Of a DNA stretch of 11,399 nucleotides, positions 6,220 to 11,399 are shown one piece after another. The translations under genes were made by a program, and so were the position numbers. The notes beneath the pieces are model-generated. The model made no database searches. It was not told where the DNA came from and saw only the letters and a program-made list of their open reading frames with translations. Source of the stretch: an uncultured Bacteroidota bacterium (GTDB lineage: Bacteria; Bacteroidota; Bacteroidia; Chitinophagales; Saprospiraceae); NCBI GenBank assembly GCA_937926185.1, contig CALEYM010000024.1, forward strand, positions 1 through 11,399, read 5' to 3'. Positions within the stretch are counted from its first letter, which is position 1. Every line of letters starts with the position of its first letter.

Positions 6220-6870
6220 ATGAAACACACCATGATAATGGCAGTCATCGCGGTATTTGCCGCCATGTTGCTCTCCGCCGGCAGTAATGCCCAGGAGTTC
6301 ACCGAAAAAGGCAACTTCATGCTGGGCTCTGCGATCGGGTTCTCGTCCAATACCTCTAATATCGCACAGGGGGAAGCAACGGGTGAAGGGCCCGAGTCGT
6401 TCCAGTGGAACGTGTCGCCGCACATCGGCTATTTTCTGTTCGACAACTTTACGCTCGGCATCGGGCTCGACTACACCTTCAGCCGCGAAAAACAACCCAA
6501 CGAGGATAAAAACGACGACAGTGACCTGTTGTTCGGCCCCTTCGGGCGTTTTTACCTGCCTTTTGGCGGCGATAAAGCCGTATTTGTGGAAGGCACCTTC
6601 GGCTTCGGCACTTCTTCCGACGACCTGGTCATCGCCGGGGAAAACCAGCATATCAGCACCGATATCATCGCCTTCGGCGCGGGGCCCGGCTTTACCATTT
6701 TTTCCAACGACGCGATAGGCATCGAAGCGCTGGTTAAATACAACTTTGCCCGAAGCCGCTTCAACACCAGCGTGGGAGGAGTGGTTACTGAAACAACCAC
6801 TAAAACCAACCAGTTGGCTATTTCGCTGGGTATTCAATTCTATTTTGCAGGGTTGCGGCGGGCGAATTGA
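6220..6870 (+). CDS. Outer-membrane beta-barrel protein
   Basis: A 216-residue exported protein. Residues 1-24 form a signal peptide ending SAGSNA, with cleavage expected before QEF. The mature part is built of alternating strands with glycines and aromatics (FMLGSAIGFSS, HIGYFLFDNFTLGIGLDYTF, LLFGPFGRFYLPF, VFVEGTFGFG, IIAFGAGPGFTIF, GIEALVKYNFA, LAISLGIQFYF), as in small eight- to ten-stranded porin-family or OmpW/OmpX-like barrels of Bacteroidota. The chain continues seven residues past the final aromatic (AGLRRAN), so the usual terminal Phe signal is not at the very end. Substrate or partner is unknown. The gene follows the PurF-family gene by 102 bp and its stop lies 3 bp from the stop of the convergent response regulator gene. 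Confidence 0.85.
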   Translation: MKHTMIMAVIAVFAAMLLSAGSNAQEFTEKGNFMLGSAIGFSSNTSNIAQGEATGEGPESFQWNVSPHIGYFLFDNFTLGIGLDYTFSREKQPNEDKNDDSDLLFGPFGRFYLPFGGDKAVFVEGTFGFGTSSDDLVIAGENQHISTDIIAFGAGPGFTIFSNDAIGIEALVKYNFARSRFNTSVGGVVTETTTKTNQLAISLGIQFYFAGLRRAN

Positions 6871-6873
6871 GTC

Positions 6874-7719
6874 TCAATGAAACAGTTTTCGCCACACGCG
6901 GGCGATCAGATTACCCTCAACCGGTGTAACCGGGGTGTCGTCGTTTTCGCCGAGAATACGTTCCTTCAACTGCTTTACGCAACGGCGTGAGACAGCCAAA
7001 ACCACGCCGTTTTTTAACAATACGGTTCTTTCCGTCAGACTGTAGCGTTGCAAGGCATTGAGATTGATCATGTGGCTCTCGTGAATTTGAATAAAAGGTA
7101 AACCACCGGTCAGCAAATCGACAAACTGCCCCAGGGCACGATTGCTGATCAGTGGTTTTGCCTTATCTTTCAGGTAAACCTGCGACTTTTTGCCTTTCGA
7201 ATAGGTAGCGATATACAGGATATCCCGGTGGTTGACCATTTCAATATTGCCGTCGGTGAGTGGAATGGCGACATTTTCCACGGTGGGTGGTGTCGGACGG
7301 GTATTCCGCAATAAATTTCTGATTTGTTGCAACATCATCTGTTTGTCGCGGTGCCGGGTAAGCGCCTTTCCCACCGCCTTGCGCAACGCATGCCGGTTGA
7401 GCGGCTTGCTCAGGTATTTCAGCGCCGCGAATTCCATCGCCTGGCGGATATTCTCCTGGGTATCGAATGCCGTGATGAAAATGATATCGAAATCGATGCC
7501 GTCGCGGTCGGTGAGTTCCTGCAGCAGGTCGAAGGACGTGCCGTCGGGAAGGTCGATGTCGAACAACACCAGATCGGGCGTTTCGCGGGCCAGAAAAGCG
7601 CGGGCTTCTTCCAGACTGGCGGCTTCGCCGATAATTTTCAGCTCGGGACTGTCTTCGCCCAGGTATTTGCGGAACAGATCGCGCGACGACTGGTTGTCTT
7701 CAAGGATAAAGGTCTTCAT
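6874..7719 (-). CDS. LytTR-family response regulator
   Basis: A 281-residue two-component response regulator. The receiver domain (about 1-125) has the acidic pair E7/D8, phospho-acceptor Asp54 in LVLFDIDLPDG, Thr83 in IIFITAFD and Lys105 followed by Pro106 in YLSKPL. The LytTR DNA-binding domain (about 148-255) shows DILYIATYSKGKKSQVYL and FIQIHESHMINLNAL, the counterpart of the family's F-x-R-x-H-x-S-x-x-V-N motif with Gln for Arg. A 25-residue basic tail follows. Phosphorylation by the kinase encoded just upstream is expected to control binding to paired 9-bp direct repeats. The ATG overlaps the kinase stop in ATGA (7716-7719), which suggests translational coupling and a fixed kinase-to-regulator ratio. 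Target genes are not known. Confidence 0.93.
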   Translation of the reverse strand: MKTFILEDNQSSRDLFRKYLGEDSPELKIIGEAASLEEARAFLARETPDLVLFDIDLPDGTSFDLLQELTDRDGIDFDIIFITAFDTQENIRQAMEFAALKYLSKPLNRHALRKAVGKALTRHRDKQMMLQQIRNLLRNTRPTPPTVENVAIPLTDGNIEMVNHRDILYIATYSKGKKSQVYLKDKAKPLISNRALGQFVDLLTGGLPFIQIHESHMINLNALQRYSLTERTVLLKNGVVLAVSRRCVKQLKERILGENDDTPVTPVEGNLIARVWRKLFH

Positions 7720-10700
7720 GTTTCAGTTGTATCGGTTATTCCAAAATCTATGGTAACCGCGGTGCCGCCGCCGGGACGGTCGCCAATGTCGATGCCGATG
7801 GGGATACCCATTTCGGCGAGCAGCGCCACGCGGTCCTGCACCAGGCTGACGCCCCGGGGTTTAAATTTACGGGGCGAGCGCGACTGCATTTCCCGCGCGG
7901 CGGCGCGGCCGATGCCGTTGTCCTCGACCTGGCACCGGATGCCATCGTCGAGGCGGCTCAGGCGGATGGACAAATGTCGCGGCGGCCCGGTTTTCGGAAT
8001 CAGCCCGCGTTTGATCGCATTTTCTACAAAAGGCTGGATGATCATCGGGGTAATGAAACAATTGCCGGGTTCCAGCTTGTCGTCCACCGCGATATCGAAA
8101 GTAAACATGCCGGGTTTCTGGATTTGCTCCAGTTCTATGTAATAAGTCAACAGTTCGATTTCGGCGGCCAGCGAGATTTCCCGGTTGCCTTCCCGGATCT
8201 TGTCGAGGTCGGAGTTGATGCTCGACTCCATGAACCGGCGCAGCAGAATGGCCAGGCGCTGGATTTGCTGCACGGCATCGGTCGTTTTTTCCGCTTCCAC
8301 GAAGTGCTGGATCGTTTCCAGCAGGTTGAAAATAAAATGGGGGTTGAGCTGGGCCTGGAGGGTTTGTACCTGGTAGTACTTAATGAGGCGCTCCCGCTCG
8401 ACAGCCATCTCCCGGGCCTTTTGAGCTTCCCGGCGCGCTTTGCGCCAGGCGCCCAGGCCGAAAAAACCGAGCAGGAGCAGGATACTGCCGGCAAAAAGCG
8501 CATAGCGGTAAAAATGCGGTTCGCGATAGAGGGGCAAACTGACTTCGAAGGCATAGCGGTCGGTTTCCACATCGGCTTCCGAGATGCTGCCCGGATGCCG
8601 GCTGCGCACTTCGAAGGTGTAGCGCCCGCTGGGCAACTGGGAGAAAAAAGCGAGGTTATCGCCGCTCCAGTCGCTCCAGTCGTCGGAATAGCCCATGAGC
8701 CGCCAGGAATACTGTGTTTGCAGGGGGCGCTGGAAGCCGATGCTCTCGAACCGAACCGTCACCTCGTTTTCTCCCTCCGGCAGTACGATGCCTGTCGCGC
8801 CGGAATAGGGTACCCGCTGCCGGTTGATCTGGAAAATACGCACGCGGGTAGGGTAGTCGCTCAGGGAAATTTTGCTTTTGTGGAGGAAGGCGATCTGGTT
8901 GGAACAAACAACCCAATAATTTCCTTTGGAATCGAGCATGCCACTTCCGAGCATAGGATCAATGCCGGTAAAACCGTTGAACTGGTTGTAGGCTTTTACC
9001 CGGTCAGAACGGTCGCGGCGCCAGGCATTTAGATTCAGTACGTATAATCCGGACAAATCGCCGATCATAAGCAAACTATCCGCGGTTTTCAAGGTATAAA
9101 CCGGCCCTTGTATGGCATGATCCGCGACTTTTATAATATCCTGTTTGTCGTCATTCCGGAAATAAAGCCCATTATTGCTGCCGAACCATACGCCGTTTTT
9201 GGTATCCGGCTCCATGCAATTAACCTCTCTGAACGGTAGTTCTTTGTTTTCCGGATTGAAATAAACTATGTTGCCAGATTCGGGATTATACCGCACGATG
9301 CCTTTCCATACCGGGCTAAACCAATACCATCCCTGGCGGTCTTTTGTCATACATAGTATATGCCCTTCGGATGCCTGAAAAACAATAGAATCCAGGCGTT
9401 CCTGCGCAGGATCATAAGTATACACCCTTCCTTTGCTACCGGCCACCACCTGGTTCCTGTCGGGATCATAGAAACTATACAGGGTAATAGCGGGAGATGT
9501 GGATGGAATCCGCAGCACATTCCTGAATACGTTTCCTTTTTTCTGAATGAGCCCGCAAGAATGTGGAAAATAAAGGCTGCCGTATCGATCCCTGGAAGCG
9601 CCGAAGTAGAAGAGGTCGTGTTCCGGGCAAGGGAAAATGGATGAGGGGAGGTCAACGGGTTGCAGCTGATTCCGGAAAAAACGCTTAAGCCCGTATCCAT
9701 ACGACCCGATGTAGAAAGCGCCGGCATTATCCTCAACCAGGCTCCAGGGCATAGGCGCCAACGTCGCCGGTATTGCATGAAACCCGTCGGGAACATATTG
9801 ATACAGACCGTCTTCTGCGCCGAACCAAATAGCGCCTTCCCGGTCTCTAATCATAAACGACGGCGTTGAAATGGGAAGATTTAATTCACGGGCGTTCTTC
9901 GAACCGGGCTGGGTTTGATATATTTTGTTATTGCCGTATGAATAATAATAATTAGTATGATCGGTGGTAGAAAGACATTTAAGGTCGGCGTTTTTTTTAA
10001 ACGAAGTCTCAAAATGAATGGAGTCAACAACCGATTTTGATATCGGGTCTGACATGTAGGACCAACCGCGGCTATCTGGTAGCGTAATCTTAAAGGCCCC
10101 GCCGGCCATCCGGTTGCGGGCATCGGTTAAAAAGTGCTTGTCATAAAATATAGTATCCCTCACCACCAGCCGTAAATTTTTGTCTAAACCGGAAATTATA
10201 TTCCGGCCGGGGTTGGCATAATGTGTAAAATACAGGATTGGTTCGTCTCCTTTCGTCAGGCGAAGCGTATCTTTTCGCAGGATAACCTGTGCAGAATCGG
10301 CGCCTAATTGCCATACAAATGGACTCATTGAATGGCTGCCTAATACCAGGTTGCCGAAGATAATCAGTTCACTCAATGACGCCTCCGGCCGGTAGCGCCA
10401 TTGCACCCCGTCGTACCAGCCATAGCCTCCGTCGGTGACCGTCCATATATTGCCCGACTGGTCTTCTGCAAATGCCCTGGACCTGAGACTGGGGGTGTCA
10501 TCACCCAGCCGGAAGTTTTCAAATGTCCTGCCGTTGAATTTACTGATCCCGGCTTTGGTACCCACCCAGATATACCCCCGGCTGTCCTGAAACATACAGG
10601 TCACCTGCTGCTGCGCCAGTCCGTCGTGCACGGTAAAATGCCGCAAGGGCGGCTGCACGACCTGCGCCCGCAAGGAAAGGGCCTGCCCCAACAGCAGCAG

Positions 10701-10745
10701 GGCCCAGCAGCCAATCGCCGGCATACGCCGGATGTTTCGGGTCAT
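7716..10745 (-). CDS. Propeller/Y_Y_Y sensor histidine kinase (LytS-type kinase core)
   Basis: A 1009-residue membrane sensor from the ATG at 10745. In order: signal peptide (1-28, ending SLRAQ); a periplasmic beta-propeller of two-component-regulator repeats at about 38-625 (GYIWVGTKAGISKFNG at 57-72, later GAIWFGAEDGLYQY and GVWFGSNNGLYF); a Y_Y_Y domain at about 634-741 (YSWRLMGYSDDWSDW); one membrane helix at 748-767; a short coiled coil at 768-800; the His_kinase domain with LNPHFIFNLL and phospho-His803; and the ATPase domain with FVENA (906-910), DNGIG (942-946) and GGG (992-994). The N-box reads IKRG where the family usually has IKHG. The ligand is unknown. An ATG at 10763 is possible but would sit within a few bases of the likely transcription start. 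The stop overlaps the regulator start. Confidence 0.92.
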   Translation of the reverse strand: MTRNIRRMPAIGCWALLLLGQALSLRAQVVQPPLRHFTVHDGLAQQQVTCMFQDSRGYIWVGTKAGISKFNGRTFENFRLGDDTPSLRSRAFAEDQSGNIWTVTDGGYGWYDGVQWRYRPEASLSELIIFGNLVLGSHSMSPFVWQLGADSAQVILRKDTLRLTKGDEPILYFTHYANPGRNIISGLDKNLRLVVRDTIFYDKHFLTDARNRMAGGAFKITLPDSRGWSYMSDPISKSVVDSIHFETSFKKNADLKCLSTTDHTNYYYSYGNNKIYQTQPGSKNARELNLPISTPSFMIRDREGAIWFGAEDGLYQYVPDGFHAIPATLAPMPWSLVEDNAGAFYIGSYGYGLKRFFRNQLQPVDLPSSIFPCPEHDLFYFGASRDRYGSLYFPHSCGLIQKKGNVFRNVLRIPSTSPAITLYSFYDPDRNQVVAGSKGRVYTYDPAQERLDSIVFQASEGHILCMTKDRQGWYWFSPVWKGIVRYNPESGNIVYFNPENKELPFREVNCMEPDTKNGVWFGSNNGLYFRNDDKQDIIKVADHAIQGPVYTLKTADSLLMIGDLSGLYVLNLNAWRRDRSDRVKAYNQFNGFTGIDPMLGSGMLDSKGNYWVVCSNQIAFLHKSKISLSDYPTRVRIFQINRQRVPYSGATGIVLPEGENEVTVRFESIGFQRPLQTQYSWRLMGYSDDWSDWSGDNLAFFSQLPSGRYTFEVRSRHPGSISEADVETDRYAFEVSLPLYREPHFYRYALFAGSILLLLGFFGLGAWRKARREAQKAREMAVERERLIKYYQVQTLQAQLNPHFIFNLLETIQHFVEAEKTTDAVQQIQRLAILLRRFMESSINSDLDKIREGNREISLAAEIELLTYYIELEQIQKPGMFTFDIAVDDKLEPGNCFITPMIIQPFVENAIKRGLIPKTGPPRHLSIRLSRLDDGIRCQVEDNGIGRAAAREMQSRSPRKFKPRGVSLVQDRVALLAEMGIPIGIDIGDRPGGGTAVTIDFGITDTTET

Positions 10746-10774
10746 GCACCAAAAATACTTCATGCTGTGCAGAA

Positions 10775-10782
10775 ACAAGGTA
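10775..10782 (-). promoter_or_regulatory. Weak -7-like box of the kinase-regulator operon
   Basis: On the minus strand this reads TACCTTGT, matching six of eight positions when aligned with TAnnTTTG. Start of transcription near 10768 would leave a leader of about 23 bases before the ATG at 10745. The box is weak and lacks a -33 element, which suits an activator-dependent promoter. Confidence 0.25.
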
Positions 10783-10871
10783 TTCGCGCGAAAAATTGGC
10801 CGTATTGCGGGAAAATCCGGTTGGCTAGGCGGCGCAAGCGGTCGCACGCGGCGGCGGATATTTTGGGGAAG

Positions 10872-10901
10872 CCGGATTTGCAGGGGAAAGGGCCGGATTT
10901 G
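10872..10901. promoter_or_regulatory. 9-bp direct repeat with 12-bp spacer: candidate LytTR binding site
   Basis: CCGGATTTG occurs at 10872-10880 and again at 10893-10901, exactly 21 bp start to start. LytTR regulators such as AgrA bind two 9-bp direct repeats about 12 bp apart, so the geometry fits. The base sequence matches the general LytTR consensus poorly. The site is about 100 bp upstream of the kinase operon's likely start and about 90 bp before the divergent gene. An inverted copy of eight of these bases (AAATCCGG) lies at 10813-10820. Confidence 0.35.
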
Positions 10902-10993
10902 AGGAATTTGGACCGGTTGCGGGAGGGTGAGGAAAAAGACATGAGAAATGAAATGCAAAATTGCACTATTGTAAGCGTTGAAAACTTCATAAG

Positions 10994-11399
10994 ATGAAAA
11001 ACAGGATATATATCGCTATTGGGATAGCAACCTTATCTTTTGGATTGTATTACCTATTGGTTACTATGCAAAAGGAGAAATTACTAAAGGTAAATACAAG
11101 TTTCCTTAACAATATTGCCGAAGAGATAAGAAATGCCGGCAGTCTTGATGACAGTATTCAAATCCTTGACAAATGGCACAGTCTTGCCAAAATTCCTCCA
11201 TACAATGAACAATTGTCTGCAGAGACAATGGAGGTTTTTGATCAAATTGAAAGTTTGAAATCCATACAAAAAGATGAGAAAGATTGGCGTAAAGCGCAAA
11301 GCGAAAACTTCATCGAATCCTACGAAGAGTATATTGGGGATAACCCTAAGAAGCCGTCTGAAAACCCCTACAGAGCAAAAAAAGTACTCATAAATCGTA
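10994..11399 (+). CDS. Membrane-anchored protein, 3' end beyond the window
   Basis: An open frame from the ATG at 10994 to the window edge (135 complete codons, no stop). After MKNR comes one hydrophobic segment at about 5-25 (IYIAIGIATLSFGLYYLLVT), then a soluble, helical, charged part (FLNNIAEEIRNAGSLDDS, IESLKSIQKDEKDW). Residues of about 99-130 (DWRKAQSENFIESYEEYIG then DNPKKPSENPYRAKK) resemble a W-x-x-A, Y-x-x-Y, P, A spacing seen in helical repeats of many bacterial multidomain proteins, for example next to caspase-like domains; this is a resemblance only. It is strikingly AT-rich: bases 11041-11100 hold 18 G/C of 60, against 39 of 60 at 4561-4620. It is divergent from the kinase operon. 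Function is unknown; recent acquisition is possible. Confidence 0.7.
   Translation, partial: MKNRIYIAIGIATLSFGLYYLLVTMQKEKLLKVNTSFLNNIAEEIRNAGSLDDSIQILDKWHSLAKIPPYNEQLSAETMEVFDQIESLKSIQKDEKDWRKAQSENFIESYEEYIGDNPKKPSENPYRAKKVLINR

Noticed and set aside
7324..9032. Plus-strand open frames opposite the response regulator and kinase (7324-8142 and 7974-9032)
   Set aside because: They are antisense to unmistakable receiver, LytTR and kinase motifs and carry no signal, motif or promoter of their own.
10746..10958. N-terminal extension of the sensor kinase back to an ATG at 10958
   Set aside because: It would put 71 proline- and arginine-rich residues before a good signal peptide and would cover the probable promoter and the paired 9-bp repeat.
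10954..10965. Small dyad TGCAA-AA-TTGCA upstream of the AT-rich gene
   Set aside because: A 5-bp dyad with no repeat or clear promoter alignment is too weak to call an operator.

Overview
The window looks like chromosomal DNA of a Bacteroidota member, probably Saprospiria or a related class. The grounds are TAnnTTTG-type -7 promoter boxes, start codons without Shine-Dalgarno sites, a propeller/Y_Y_Y sensor kinase paired with a LytTR regulator, a carboxypeptidase-regulatory-like exported protein, and the long Bacteroidota form of a PurF-family enzyme. Most of it is GC-rich. The right edge turns clearly AT-rich.

Layout. Bases 1-407 hold no gene. They carry a leftward promoter leaving the window, a 41-bp heptamer tandem repeat, a 15-bp direct repeat and the promoter of the first gene. 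Gene 1 (408-1073, +) is a small secreted protein. It converges on an AsmA-family envelope protein (1432-4002, -). The gap between them is filled almost exactly by a 356-bp imperfect palindrome (1078-1433) that contains nested GC-rich hairpins. AsmA is divergent from a 632-residue amidophosphoribosyltransferase-family protein (4219-6117, +), which is followed by an outer-membrane beta-barrel protein (6220-6870, +). The barrel gene ends 3 bp from the stop of a leftward two-gene operon: sensor kinase (7716-10745) then LytTR response regulator (6874-7719), joined by an ATGA overlap. Divergent from the operon, a membrane-anchored protein of AT-rich composition begins at 10994 and runs off the window.

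How the genes relate. The kinase and regulator form a clear signalling pair: periplasmic propeller sensor, one membrane segment, cytoplasmic His-kinase, then a DNA-binding LytTR regulator. A 9-bp direct repeat with a 12-bp gap upstream of the operon has the geometry of a LytTR binding site and may give autoregulation, control of the divergent gene, or both. The other genes are individual housekeeping or envelope functions with no evident shared pathway.

The most unusual feature is the palindrome at 1078-1433. Its outer arms match at 70 of 75 positions. Further inside, two copies of a hairpin-plus-tail module differ at exactly two positions that pair with each other, so both copies keep a perfect stem. 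This suggests selection for a folded structure, like the paired REP elements of other bacteria, rather than plain duplication.
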